A DNA stretch of 44,962 nt from Acidobacteriota bacterium (GCA_027314025.1 DAHVCP010000030.1:1-44962); one strand, 5' to 3'; counted from the first letter of the stretch, positions 7,725 to 16,239 are shown. The notes: generated from the sequence alone by a model not told the origin. Numbers and translations are program-made.

Positions 7725-9524
7725 CTAATGCGCCCCGGCCGCGGGCGCCCGCGACAGGGAAATGTGGGTGCGCCGCCACCAAGCGGCGTCACGGTCCATA
7801 CGGTCGGAGACGTGCAACACGAACTGGGCTGCGGTGCCGGCGATGCCGGCGCGGTGGGGCACGGGATAGAAGGGGCGCTTCAGTTCCGGATGATCGGCAA
7901 TATAGCCATGGATCTGCTCCATGCTCTTGCCGGTGCTGGCCAGGGCGGTTTCGAACTCGGCCTTGGCTTTCATCTTGGCCTCGCCGAGCGCCATTTGGAC
8001 CCGGCTGTGGGCGTTGACCTCGCCTTCGCCGGAGGTTTCGATGGGGAGATAAATCATCTCCTTGAAACGGTTCACCACCGCCGACTGCGCGCCGTCGGAT
8101 TGCGAACTGGGCATGCAGCCGAACGGCTTCAGCCCGAGGACCATGTGGCAAAGGTGATGGACGGTGTAATAGACGTTCTTGCCGACCTCGAGATGGCCTT
8201 CGCCGCCGCGGGCGAGGCGGTTGTAGAAGGGATGAGCCATGGCGGCCAATTCCTTCTGCGGCACCAACGGGTGGGTGATTCCGCCGAGGCGCTTGGTCAA
8301 GCGATGGTAGAAATGCCCCCAAACCGCTTCGCCGATCACCAGCGCCAGCCATTTCTGGCGGAACTTCAACTCATTCGCCATCCGCTGCTTGAGCTGATAC
8401 CAGGCGGCATCGGGATAGGGGGAGTCGGCGCGGCGGCGGCCGACGGCATTGAGCCGCACCTGATGAATCATGTAGGCGACCCAGGTGGCGATGGGCTCGA
8501 CAATGACCTGCGCGCCCTCGCGCTCGAGAAAGCGGAACATAGTGAAGTTGCCGTCGCCTTCGGTGATCTGGGCCCAAAACTCGCCGGTGATCTTGACCAC
8601 CGGCTTGACCTTGGTGCGGTCCACCTCGATGCGATCCATGCTCGCCCTGGCCGCGGCCAAGCCGTGATAGAGTTCCTTGCCGTAGAGGTGGTCGAGCACC
8701 TTGAGCAAGACGCTGAAGGTGTCCTTGATCTTGCGGTTCTTCTGGAGGAGCCCGGCGGCCATGTTGTTGTGCTCGCCGAGTTCGAAGGGCTTGCGGTCGC
8801 GGAGCACGGCGCCCAGCTGGGCGACGGCCTCGGCGAATAACTGGTCGGTTTCACCGCGCCGGGTCTCGAAGGGGCGGATCTGGTAGACCAAATCATTCAT
8901 CGCATCGCCGAGCAGCAAGGCGTTCAGCATGCTCATGCCGAAGTTGACGGTGAACTTCAGGCCGGGTTCTCCGGAGGCGGCCTTGATGCCGTCCTGCTGC
9001 TGGAACAACAGCACGCGGAAGCCGTTGAAACCGGCATTGTCGAGTGCAAAGCGGTACTCCGCCTCATACATGCCGAAGCGGCAGGGGCCGCAAGATCCGG
9101 CGGTGAAGAACACGTGCCGGTCAATGATCTCCCGGCGGCTCATGCCTTGTTTTTCCAGGCCCTGGAGGTACTGGATGAGATTGCCGACGGTGAAATAGGT
9201 GGGATTGCACTGGCCGGTGTTGCCGAACTCCTTGCCCAGCTGGAAAGCGGCGACGTTGGGCGTGGGAATGACCACGCAGTTGTAGCCGTTGCCTTGGAAC
9301 GCAGCCTGGATGAGGGCCTCATGTTTCCAAGTGAGGCCGCCGAATAAAATGGTGACCCGCTTGCGTTCCTCGCCGACGAAGGGCCGCTCCACGGGGCGAT
9401 GAAAATGCTCGCGCGCGGCGAGGCCGGTGGCGGCGTTGAGGCGTTCACGTTCGGCGGCCAGACGGCGCTGAATCTCGGATTCCAGACGGTCCACGGAAAC
9501 AAAATCGGGGGCTTGAACCGGCAT
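7725..9524 (-). CDS. Acyl-CoA dehydratase activase-associated protein (COG3581-like)
   Basis: A 599-residue protein without signal peptide or membrane helices. It resembles the C-terminal region of the long fused activase proteins (COG3580/3581 type, related to the HgdB/double-cubane-cluster reductases). Conserved features are GGLTWKHE, GKEFGNTGQCNPTYFTVGN, FTAGSCGPCRFGMYEAEYR and LGLKPFGCMPSSQSD. Cysteines 106, 145, 148, 459 and 470 fall in these conserved blocks and are candidates for cluster ligands. The ATG at 9524 was chosen over the upstream in-frame ORF start because AAAGGAG lies 11 bases before it. It is the first gene of the cluster, followed by the tandem activase and the radical SAM gene. 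In some bacteria these parts are one polypeptide; here they are split. Confidence 0.8.
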   Translation of the reverse strand: MPVQAPDFVSVDRLESEIQRRLAAERERLNAATGLAAREHFHRPVERPFVGEERKRVTILFGGLTWKHEALIQAAFQGNGYNCVVIPTPNVAAFQLGKEFGNTGQCNPTYFTVGNLIQYLQGLEKQGMSRREIIDRHVFFTAGSCGPCRFGMYEAEYRFALDNAGFNGFRVLLFQQQDGIKAASGEPGLKFTVNFGMSMLNALLLGDAMNDLVYQIRPFETRRGETDQLFAEAVAQLGAVLRDRKPFELGEHNNMAAGLLQKNRKIKDTFSVLLKVLDHLYGKELYHGLAAARASMDRIEVDRTKVKPVVKITGEFWAQITEGDGNFTMFRFLEREGAQVIVEPIATWVAYMIHQVRLNAVGRRRADSPYPDAAWYQLKQRMANELKFRQKWLALVIGEAVWGHFYHRLTKRLGGITHPLVPQKELAAMAHPFYNRLARGGEGHLEVGKNVYYTVHHLCHMVLGLKPFGCMPSSQSDGAQSAVVNRFKEMIYLPIETSGEGEVNAHSRVQMALGEAKMKAKAEFETALASTGKSMEQIHGYIADHPELKRPFYPVPHRAGIAGTAAQFVLHVSDRMDRDAAWWRRTHISLSRAPAAGAH

Positions 9525-9667
9525 GATGGGGGGTGCTCCTTTGCCCAACTCGGATGCGCGCCATGGTATTGGCGGCAGGCGGCGGCGCCAAACCAAAGTT
9601 GCAAAGGCCGCAGCCCCGGTTCGACCACGCCGCCAATGCTTTGACGCTATCGCCAGCGGCTCTAACT

Positions 9668-9690
9668 TCCAATCCCCACGAATGAGGGGA
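9668..9690 (-). terminator. Possible weak terminator hairpin after csbD-like gene
   Basis: Just downstream of the csbD-like stop is a short inverted repeat, CCCC-TCATTCGT-GGGG on the minus strand. The stem is only four GC pairs and no T-tract follows, so termination is uncertain. Confidence 0.25.
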
Positions 9691-9696
9691 ATGTGA

Positions 9697-9891
9697 TCAG
9701 GCGGCTCGCTTGCGGCTCCCGCGTTTGGCTTCTTGCTTGGCGTCGCCGTACTTTTTTTGCACCGTGCCGGCGAGTTCCTCGGCGGCGCCTTCCGCTTGTT
9801 GGCCGGTGTCGCCGCGCCATTCGGCGACCTTGCGTCGGCTTTTGCCCTTTAGCTGTTTGCCCGTACCTTTGACTTGATCCTTGTCCACCAT
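9697..9891 (-). CDS. CsbD-like stress-response protein
   Basis: A 64-residue, highly charged, hydrophilic protein of the CsbD family, small general-stress proteins of unknown biochemical role. The family pattern is clear: MVDKDQVKGTGKQLKGK near the N-terminus, then AEGAAEELAGTVQKKYGDAKQEAK with the typical GxVQxxYGDAK motif. It ends in a basic tail (RGSRKRAA). The start is well supported by AAGGAGG six bases before the ATG. It appears monocistronic; a small CCCC/GGGG hairpin lies just after the stop. Confidence 0.88.
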   Translation of the reverse strand: MVDKDQVKGTGKQLKGKSRRKVAEWRGDTGQQAEGAAEELAGTVQKKYGDAKQEAKRGSRKRAA

Positions 9892-10378
9892 GGTTTCCTC
9901 CTTGGGCTTTCTGCTTGCGTTTCCCTCCCGGGCTTCCTGGCCTCAAAACTAGGCAAAAAGCCAAGCACAAGCAATGGCGGAAACGGGGATGCGGGCGGGC
10001 TCTGGTGAACGGGGCCAGCCGGTCTGCTCGGCTGTCATTGGCGCTTCACGTTGCTGCGCGTCGCGGGGGCCGCGCCGTTTGCCCAGTGGGCAAAGCAGGC
10101 GCGGCAAGGCCGCAAGAGTTCCTGCGCGCCCGCGGCGCGCAAAAGAGCGCGGCGGCCCGCCCGCGCAAAAGAAGCGTCGCGGCTCCGGCGAGGCGCAAGC
10201 GGGGCAATGACCCGCGCCTGCAAATCGTTGGGCGCTGCGCTGGGCGCGGAATGAACCGTTGCTGGGGTGGTGGGGCGCGGCGGCTGGGAAGGGGGCGCGG
10301 CCTCGCCGCGGCGGCGCGGAGGGTTGGCGGAAGGGGCGGCGGGCGACCGCCGCGCCGCCCCAGGGCATGAGGATGGCG
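9892..10378. other. Intergenic region with R1 repeat, no gene seen
   Basis: This 487-base gap separates the csbD-like gene from the end of the S10 peptidase gene. It holds one copy of repeat R1 (about 10055-10225) and otherwise extremely GC-rich sequence. Open frames here have no recognisable domain and no ribosome site, and I call none. Confidence 0.6.
10055..10225 (+). repeat. Interspersed repeat R1, copy A
   Basis: This sequence resembles 41911-42061 (same strand) and the reverse complement of 34750-34878. Shared landmarks are CGCGGGGGCCGCGCC, a TTTGCCC-AGT-GGGCAAA hairpin (10078-10094), the following GCAGGCGCGG block, and GCGCAAGCGGGGCAA near the end. It is non-coding and lies only between genes. 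Confidence 0.7.
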
Positions 10379-11881
10379 CTACCGCCCGTTATCCGCCAGG
10401 GCAATGAAGGCATCCACGTTGCGCTGCACGTGGGCCAGGGCGTTGGGATTGAGGTAGAGCATATGGCCGGAGTGATAGAAGTAGGTGTGAATATGGGCCC
10501 GCAACTTCGCCGGCAGGCCCATGTGGGTAATGGTGTAGTGAGTGGCAAAGAACGGCGTGGCCATGTCGAAGTAGCCGTTGTTGAACATGACCTGCATATC
10601 GGGGTCATTGTTCATGGCCCGGGCCAGCGCGGGGGCGACGTTTTGGGCGCGCAGGTCGCCGCCGGCCTTCCATTTCCATTGCCGGTTCACGGCGAAGCTC
10701 AGCTGCTGGTAGATGCGGTGGCTGACGTAATGCAGGTCCTGGCGCACGTACTGGTCGAAGGTCTCGGTCAGCGCGCCCATGATGGCGGTGCTGGTGGCGC
10801 CCGCGCCGCCGGAGAAGGGCATGAGCGGCTGGAGTTCGGGGGTGGTGAAGCGGCCGTCGTAGCGCCCGGTCATGGCTGCGGTGGATCCCATGAGGCGGCG
10901 CATGAAGAGCGACAGATTCATGCGCAAGTTGGCCTTGAACCAGAGTGCCTGGGAAATGCCGGTGAAGTGGCTGAGTTGGGCGGCAATGGCTTGCTTTTGC
11001 GCCGCGGGCAACGACGAGCCCTGATAAAGGGCTGCGGCATAGGGCCCGGCGGCGAAGGCTTCGGCCTGTTGCACGAATGCCGGCAAGCTAGCCGGCTGGG
11101 GATGCAGCCGGTGGTGATACCAGGCCACGGCGGCATAGGAGGGCAGATAGAAGTCATAGGGCATGTCATTGCCGGGCGTGAACTCGATGGTGGGAAAATC
11201 GAGCACGGTCGAGCACATGATGACGCCGTTCAAATACACCCCTTGCCCAACGAGATCGTCGGCGACCACCGCGTTGCGCGTAGTGCCGTAGCTCTCGCCG
11301 AGAAGGAACTTGGGCGAGTTCCAGCGGCCGTTTTGCTCCACATAGCGCTGGATGAACTGGGCAAAGGCCTGGCCATCGGCGGCGAGGCCATAGAACATGC
11401 TGGGCTTGCCCTGGCCGACGATGCGGCTGTAGCCGGTGCCGACGGCGTCAATGAAAACCAGGTCGGTGGCGTTCAGAAGGCTGTCGCCGTTATTGACCAG
11501 CTGATATGGCGGCTGTTCGCCGGCGGTGCTGCCGGGCCGGGGCCAGACGATGCGGCGGGGGCCGAAGCCGCCGATATCCACCAAGGCCGAAGCGCCGCCG
11601 GGACCGCCGTTATAGGCAAAGGTGACGGGGCGGGTGCTGGGGTTGGCGCCGTCGAGCGTGTAGGCGATGTAGAAAACGCTGGCGGTCGGCTGGTGCCTGG
11701 GGTTGTACAAGAGTAAACGGCCGGCGGTGGCGGTATAGGCCAGCTTCTTGCCGTGAATGGTTACGGTCGCATGGGTTTTGATGGCGACGGGTTTGGGGAT
11801 TTTGGGGGATTTGCCATGCTCCGCCGCTAACAGCGGCAGACTGAGTAGGGAACAGAGGAACGCGGAGCAGAGGGATTTCAT
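10379..11881 (-). CDS. Secreted S10 family serine carboxypeptidase
   Basis: A 500-residue exported peptidase. Residues 1-20 are a signal peptide (MKSLCSAFLCSLLSLPLLAA). The S10 landmarks are present: the NGGPGG oxyanion loop at 91-96, the nucleophile Ser197 in GESYGT, Asp439 in NNGYFDMATP and His473 in HSGHM, forming the catalytic triad. Family members remove C-terminal residues from peptides, often at acidic pH, which suits periplasmic or extracellular protein scavenging. The ATG at 11881 follows GGAGG by seven bases; a TTG codon directly before it is less likely. The gene is followed by R1 and preceded by the glycan cassette on the same strand, but a 96-base gap suggests a separate unit. 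Confidence 0.9.
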   Translation of the reverse strand: MKSLCSAFLCSLLSLPLLAAEHGKSPKIPKPVAIKTHATVTIHGKKLAYTATAGRLLLYNPRHQPTASVFYIAYTLDGANPSTRPVTFAYNGGPGGASALVDIGGFGPRRIVWPRPGSTAGEQPPYQLVNNGDSLLNATDLVFIDAVGTGYSRIVGQGKPSMFYGLAADGQAFAQFIQRYVEQNGRWNSPKFLLGESYGTTRNAVVADDLVGQGVYLNGVIMCSTVLDFPTIEFTPGNDMPYDFYLPSYAAVAWYHHRLHPQPASLPAFVQQAEAFAAGPYAAALYQGSSLPAAQKQAIAAQLSHFTGISQALWFKANLRMNLSLFMRRLMGSTAAMTGRYDGRFTTPELQPLMPFSGGAGATSTAIMGALTETFDQYVRQDLHYVSHRIYQQLSFAVNRQWKWKAGGDLRAQNVAPALARAMNNDPDMQVMFNNGYFDMATPFFATHYTITHMGLPAKLRAHIHTYFYHSGHMLYLNPNALAHVQRNVDAFIALADNGR

Positions 11882-11977
11882 CAATGGGCCTCCAAAGCGA
11901 ACCCCTCACTTTAGCCCATCGTTGGGCGTGCCGGGCTGACGCCGGGGCGCGGTGCGGTTGCGGCGGCTGCCCGGCCG

Positions 11978-13003
11978 CTAGGGGCGGGGAAGGCGCCAAA
12001 TGGGCATGCCGGCGACGGTGAGGGGCTGGGCGCGGGCGGCCTCGGAGGTGGAGAGCAGGCGCTCGGAAAGCTTTTCGCCGGGCCGGGGCGCGGTGATCTG
12101 CACCGGCGGCTCGGGAGGCGGCGGCAGGCCCAAGCCGCGCCCGAGGGCTTGCATGGCGGCGGCCAGGTCCTGAATGGGCACGGGTGCCTCCAGGCGCGGC
12201 GCCCATAGCTCGCCGGCGGCGGCGCCGGCGCTGGCAGCCAGCAATAATGTGACGGCTTGCGGCAGCGTGAGGAAGTAGCGCTCCATGGCGGGATGGCGGA
12301 CCTTTAATGGCAAGCCCTGGCGCATGGCGCGCCAGTAGCGCTCGACCACGCTGCCGCCGCTGGCCAGCACGTTGGCCAGGCGCACGGTCACGGCGCGCTG
12401 GGCCCACTGGGCGCCTTGGGACTGCAAGGCGCGCTCCGCGCCCTGCTTGCTGGCGCCGAGCTGGCTGGATGGTTCGACGGCTTTGTCGCTGGAGACCAAC
12501 ACAAAGGCTTCCGTTCCGCGGTGTTCGATCTGCCGTCCCAACTGGATCACGGCGGAGCAATTATTCGCCCAGGCTTCCGCGGGCTCCGACTCCAGTAACG
12601 GAAGATATTTGTGGGCGGCGCAATGGAACACAATCGCCGGCGGGAAGGCGGCGAGAATCGTGGACATTCGGTCGGCGATGCGGCAGTCGGCCAGCGCCAG
12701 CGCGGGGGGCGGGCCGCCGTCGGCGCGCGCGGCGTCTTGCAGACGAACCAAGCCGGCTTCATCTTTGTCCAGCGCCAGCACCTCGGCCCCGAGGCCCGCC
12801 AGCACCCGCGCCAAGGCGCCGCCGATGAAGCCGCCGCCGCCGGTGACCAGGACCTTGCGCCCGCGGTAGGCGGCGGCCGCATCGCCGCGCTGCAGGGCGC
12901 GGGGCAGATCGGCCCAGGGGTTCCGGCCTCGCGCCCACGCCGCCAAGACCGCAGCCAACTCGGCTTGCAAATCAGCGGGCAGGCTGGGCATGGCGTTCGT
13001 CAT
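11978..13003 (-). CDS. CapD/PglF-like nucleotide-sugar dehydratase or epimerase
   Basis: A 341-residue short-chain dehydrogenase of the Polysacc_synt_2 family, which converts UDP-GlcNAc-type sugars to 4-keto-6-deoxy intermediates. The NAD-binding motif is TGGGGFIGG at 54-62. FHCAAHKYLPLLESEPAEAWANN is a hallmark of the PglF/WbpM group, as is SSDKAVEPSSQLGASKQ, where the catalytic segment is Ser-Ser-Asp-Lys at 171-174. Position 182 is Leu, where membrane dehydratases have Met and soluble FlaA1 types have Tyr. Unlike PglF and WbpM it has no N-terminal membrane domain, only about 48 extra residues. RPGEKLSERLL near the C-terminus is also typical. It overlaps the sugar transferase gene by 32 bases and is last in the cassette. 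Confidence 0.82.
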   Translation of the reverse strand: MTNAMPSLPADLQAELAAVLAAWARGRNPWADLPRALQRGDAAAAYRGRKVLVTGGGGFIGGALARVLAGLGAEVLALDKDEAGLVRLQDAARADGGPPPALALADCRIADRMSTILAAFPPAIVFHCAAHKYLPLLESEPAEAWANNCSAVIQLGRQIEHRGTEAFVLVSSDKAVEPSSQLGASKQGAERALQSQGAQWAQRAVTVRLANVLASGGSVVERYWRAMRQGLPLKVRHPAMERYFLTLPQAVTLLLAASAGAAAGELWAPRLEAPVPIQDLAAAMQALGRGLGLPPPPEPPVQITAPRPGEKLSERLLSTSEAARAQPLTVAGMPIWRLPRP

Positions 13004-13619
13004 GGGCTTTGCGCCGCCGCCCGCGCGGGGCGAACGCCGCGGCCAACAGGCGGAGATCGGAGCGCCAGGTGCGGTGCGCCAAGTACGCCCGCGAGAGGGC
13101 GATCTTGCGGGGCAAAATCTCCGCGAGATAGAAGCGCTCGCGCTCCGGGCCCAGCGGCAACATTTCCTCCTCGCGGGCGAAGCGCAGCGTGGCGCGATCT
13201 ATCAACCCGGGGCGAACCACCAGCAGGGCGTCGTACTCCCGGCGGTACGCGCGGGCGTAGCGCGCCACTTCCGGACGCGGTCCGATCAGGCTCATTTCGC
13301 CGCGCAGCACGTTCCATAACTGCGGCAGCTCATCCAGTTTGGACCGGCGCAGGCACTGCCCGAGCGGCGTGATGCGCGGTTCGCCGGCGGCGGTGACCTG
13401 GGGGCCGGCTTCGCCCGCATCGGCCCGACGCATGGTGCGGAACTTGCAGAGCATAAAGGGCCGCCAATGCCGGCCCACGCGCTGCTGGCGAAAGAAGACC
13501 GGCCAGCCGTCGGCGGCCCAAATCGCAGCGGCGATGAGCCCGAACAATGGCGCCAGCGCCGCGAGCCCCAGCGCAGCGGCCGCGATGTCCACCGCGCGGC
13601 GGGCGCGATCCGCCCTCAT
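12972..13619 (-). CDS. Bacterial sugar transferase (PglC/WcaJ-type phosphoglycosyltransferase)
   Basis: A 215-residue monotopic phosphoglycosyltransferase, which moves a phospho-sugar from a nucleotide sugar to undecaprenyl phosphate at the inner membrane to begin glycan assembly. Residues about 8-33 form the single re-entrant hydrophobic helix with a central Pro. The conserved core follows: KFRTM (59-63), the catalytic Asp96-Glu97 dyad in SKLDELPQLWNVL, RGEMSLIGPRPE, and VRPGLIDRATLRF. The length is usual for the minimal catalytic form. Its start overlaps the aminotransferase stop by four bases (ATGA), so the two are translationally coupled. Confidence 0.88.
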   Translation of the reverse strand: MRADRARRAVDIAAAALGLAALAPLFGLIAAAIWAADGWPVFFRQQRVGRHWRPFMLCKFRTMRRADAGEAGPQVTAAGEPRITPLGQCLRRSKLDELPQLWNVLRGEMSLIGPRPEVARYARAYRREYDALLVVRPGLIDRATLRFAREEEMLPLGPERERFYLAEILPRKIALSRAYLAHRTWRSDLRLLAAAFAPRGRRRKAHDERHAQPAR

Positions 13620-14791
13620 CGGCGGAACTCCGCGCAGGTTGCGGCGACCGCGGCGATGACACGGCGCGCTGCGTCCGGCCGCAAGCCGGCGTAGAAGGGA
13701 AGGGATAGAATGCGCCGATAGGCGTGGTGGGCACAGGGAAGATCCGCGGGCCGATAGCCGAAAGCGCGGCGATAATACGAGTGCATGTGCAAGGGGCGGT
13801 AATGCACGCTGGTTTCGATCCCGCGGCGCCGCAGGGCGGCGGCGAATTCGTCCCGGCCGCAGCGCAGGCGGTCCAGGCGCAGCTGAATGATATACAGGTG
13901 CCAGGCATGATCGGGCGCCGCGACGAACGGCGGCAACTCGATCTCGGGCAGCTGCCCGAGCGCCTGCTGGTAGCGCTGGGCCAACCGTTCCCGCGCGGCG
14001 TGCAGACGGGCGGCCTTGGCCAACTGCGCCCGGCCGATCGCCGCGGCCAAATCGCCGAGGTTGTATTTGTAGCCGGGAAGCAGGATGTCATAGCCGGCGC
14101 CGCGCTCGCGACGCTGCCACGCGCTCGCGCTCAGGCCATGCAGGCGCAACAGGCGCATGCGCTCCGCCAGGCGCCGGTGGGGCGTGGTGACCATGCCGCC
14201 TTCGCCGGTGGTGAGATTCTTGCTGGCGTAAAAGGAAAACGCCACGGCCGCTCCTTCCGAGCCGATTGGGCGGCCATCGTGCCGCGCGGGAAACGCATGG
14301 GCGGCGTCCTCGACCACGGCCAGACGATGGCGGCGCGCCAGGCGGCGGAGCGAGGTCATCTCACAAGGAAGGCCGGCGTAGTGAACGGGGAGGATCGCCC
14401 GGGTGCGGCGCGTGAGGGCGGCGTCGGCGGCCGCGGCAGTGAGATTGAGCGTGCGCGGGTCGCAATCGGCCAGCACGGGCCGGGCCCCGAGGCGGATGAC
14501 CACCTCGGCGTCGGCGGCGAAGCTCATGGTGGGAACAATGACCTCATCGCCGGGGCCGATCTCCAGCGCCGCCAAGGCAAGGTGCAGGGCCGCCGTGCCC
14601 GAGTTCACCGCGACCGCATGGCGCGCCGAGACCGCGGCGGCGAACTCGGCCTCGAAGCGTTCGGTTTCCTGGCCGCTGGTTAGCCAGCCGGAGCGGAGGA
14701 CGCGGCGGACGGCGCGCAACTCTTCGCCGCCGACGCTGGCGCGGTGGAAGGGAACGGCGCTGGATGGGCGGGCAGGTGCGGCACGGTCCAC
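13616..14791 (-). CDS. DegT/DnrJ/EryC1/StrS family PLP aminotransferase
   Basis: A 391-residue pyridoxal-phosphate sugar aminotransferase that aminates keto-sugar nucleotides. The N-terminus aligns from VPFHRASVGGEELRAVRRVLRSGWLTSG, which is typical. NSGTAALHLAL binds the cofactor phosphate, VEDAAHAF contains the pyridine-contacting Asp, and Lys191 in FYASKNLTTGEGGM is the Schiff-base lysine. The C-terminus has HYRPLHMHSYY. The GTG at 14791 is chosen because the frame stays open far upstream only as a shadow of the methyltransferase gene; it gives a 112-base overlap with that gene. With the dehydratase and transferase next to it, it likely makes an amino-deoxy sugar for a surface glycan. Confidence 0.87.
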   Translation of the reverse strand: MDRAAPARPSSAVPFHRASVGGEELRAVRRVLRSGWLTSGQETERFEAEFAAAVSARHAVAVNSGTAALHLALAALEIGPGDEVIVPTMSFAADAEVVIRLGARPVLADCDPRTLNLTAAAADAALTRRTRAILPVHYAGLPCEMTSLRRLARRHRLAVVEDAAHAFPARHDGRPIGSEGAAVAFSFYASKNLTTGEGGMVTTPHRRLAERMRLLRLHGLSASAWQRRERGAGYDILLPGYKYNLGDLAAAIGRAQLAKAARLHAARERLAQRYQQALGQLPEIELPPFVAAPDHAWHLYIIQLRLDRLRCGRDEFAAALRRRGIETSVHYRPLHMHSYYRRAFGYRPADLPCAHHAYRRILSLPFYAGLRPDAARRVIAAVAATCAEFRR

Positions 14792-15531
14792 TCCAGCCAC
14801 ACGGCGTCGGCCAGAGCGAGCAGCGTCGGCCAGCGGCGGCTGCAACGGCACAGCAGCCGGGACGCCGCCACCAGGCAGCGATAGCGGCGCGGCAGCAAGT
14901 CGCGATCGTCCCATTGCGCGTTGGTCGAGAAGTATCCTTCGGCGCGCAAGCGAAGGCGGGTGTCCCTCGCCGGCGGACCGGGCTGGAGCGCAGCCCATTG
15001 GCGCATCTGCGCCAGGGTCCAGTATTGCACGCCGGTTTCCCGCGGCCGGCCGCAACGCGCCAACAGCCGGAACCAGCGCGCCCGCAAGCCGCCGCGATGG
15101 GGCAGCTGGAGCCGGAGAACGCCGTGCGGACGGAGGGCATTGATGGCTTGGCTCAGCGCCGCTTGTCCCTGCCGCGGCAGGTATTGCCAGACGCCATAGG
15201 CGATGGCTTGATCGAAGGCCGATGCCCGAAACGGCAAGTGATCGAGATCGGCGCAGACAAAATGCACCGCGTGGTCCCGTCCCAGTTCCCGCGCCACGCG
15301 CCGCGCCGCCTGCACTGCCGGCAAGGATCGGTCCACCCCCACGACGCGGCAACCCGCCGCGGCGGCGGCCAATGTCCATCGCCCCCAGCCGCAACCCAAA
15401 TCCAAGACCGCCGTTCCCGCTGGGGCATTCCATGGCCAGCGGGGAATGGGGTAGCGCGCCAGGCGTCCGGTCAGGCCGGCGTACATGCGGCCGTGGGTCA
15501 CGGCAATAGTTTCGGATACGTACTCGTCCAT
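14680..15531 (-). CDS. SAM-dependent class I methyltransferase
   Basis: A 283-residue soluble methyltransferase. The SAM-binding motif I is AVLDLGCGWGRWTLAAAAAG followed by the acidic strand end VVGVDRS. Then come VHFVCADLDHLPFRASAFDQAIAYGVWQYL (motifs II and III) and LRPHGVLRLQLPH. The C-terminal half (TNAQWDDRDLLPRRYR and a Cys-rich basic segment) is not recognised and its final 112 bases overlap the aminotransferase gene. It is the first gene of the glycan cassette, so methylation of a sugar or lipid-linked intermediate is a fair guess. The true stop at 14680 is clear; the length of overlap is unusual. Confidence 0.8.
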   Translation of the reverse strand: MDEYVSETIAVTHGRMYAGLTGRLARYPIPRWPWNAPAGTAVLDLGCGWGRWTLAAAAAGCRVVGVDRSLPAVQAARRVARELGRDHAVHFVCADLDHLPFRASAFDQAIAYGVWQYLPRQGQAALSQAINALRPHGVLRLQLPHRGGLRARWFRLLARCGRPRETGVQYWTLAQMRQWAALQPGPPARDTRLRLRAEGYFSTNAQWDDRDLLPRRYRCLVAASRLLCRCSRRWPTLLALADAVWLEWTVPHLPAHPAPFPSTAPASAAKSCAPSAASSAPAG

Positions 15532-15808
15532 GGGGCTACGGGCGCGGCCACTGGCGGCGCGGCGAGGCCCTGCCTGGCCGGCGGCGGGAATCGCCCGCTG
15601 GGGCGACTATCCCACTATCTCCATTGGGCGGTCCCGAGGTCAACTAGCGCTGCGGGCGGCGCGCGGTGGCCGTGAGACAGCCAGCGGCACGACGGGGGAC
15701 GCCCCAGCCGCCATGTTCGTTGGCCACACTTGCGCCTCGCCCTCAGCCGCACCCCAGCTTCTGGTGCGGCGTCCGCTGCGCGCCGCGGGCGGGCGGGCCG
15801 GCGCGGTT

Positions 15809-16234
15809 TTAGGACCGCGTAATCCGGCCGAAGATCACGCGCGCTCCTTCCGGGGCATTGCTGAGGGCCGAAGGCTGCGCGGTCACGAAAATCTCAAAAT
15901 CGCGATATGGCGTGCGAATGTTGATTTGCCCTTCATGGCTGCCCTTCACCATCAGTTGGCCCTTGTTTTGCGCGGGCTGGCCGTCGGCTTGAATCCATAC
16001 CACGTAGACCGATTGCGCCGGCGACAACGACTGCGGGGGCGGCAGAAACTTTGCGTCCAATTGGACCGTGGTGTTTTGGTTTCGGTCGTGGCCGATGGTG
16101 GCGAAGGCATTCGCCCCAGGCACGGCGGAGGAGACGGAAAGCTGAACCTTCGTACCCCCGCCAAACGGCCAAATGAACGCCAACGCCAGGAATGCAACCG
16201 CGTAGACTGCCGAGCCAGACCATCGGTACTGCAT
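15809..16234 (-). CDS. Small exported or membrane-anchored protein of unknown function
   Basis: A 141-residue protein with an N-terminal hydrophobic segment (about 8-22, SAVYAVAFLALAFIWPF) that may be an uncleaved anchor or signal. The rest is a beta-rich extracytoplasmic domain: QSVYVVWIQADGQPAQNKGQL, INIRTPYRDFEIFVTAQ and ARVIFGRI. The VYVVW-x-x-x-x-G pattern is reminiscent of the RskA-type anti-sigma C-terminal domain, but no zinc anti-sigma part is present, so this is only a resemblance. The start has a strong ribosome site (GGAGG, 5 bases), which can pair with CCTCC just upstream. The beta-propeller lipoprotein gene ends 23 bases before it, and the two are probably co-expressed. Confidence 0.7.
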   Translation of the reverse strand: MQYRWSGSAVYAVAFLALAFIWPFGGGTKVQLSVSSAVPGANAFATIGHDRNQNTTVQLDAKFLPPPQSLSPAQSVYVVWIQADGQPAQNKGQLMVKGSHEGQINIRTPYRDFEIFVTAQPSALSNAPEGARVIFGRITRS

Positions 16235-16239
16235 TGGAA

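Noticed and set aside
10259-11716. A 485-codon plus-strand ORF opposite the S10 peptidase
   Set aside because: It is an antisense shadow; the minus strand has signal peptide and catalytic triad.
13616-15433. A 605-codon reading of the aminotransferase frame
   Set aside because: The first 214 codons lie in the alternate frame of the methyltransferase gene and look random; family alignment starts near 14755.
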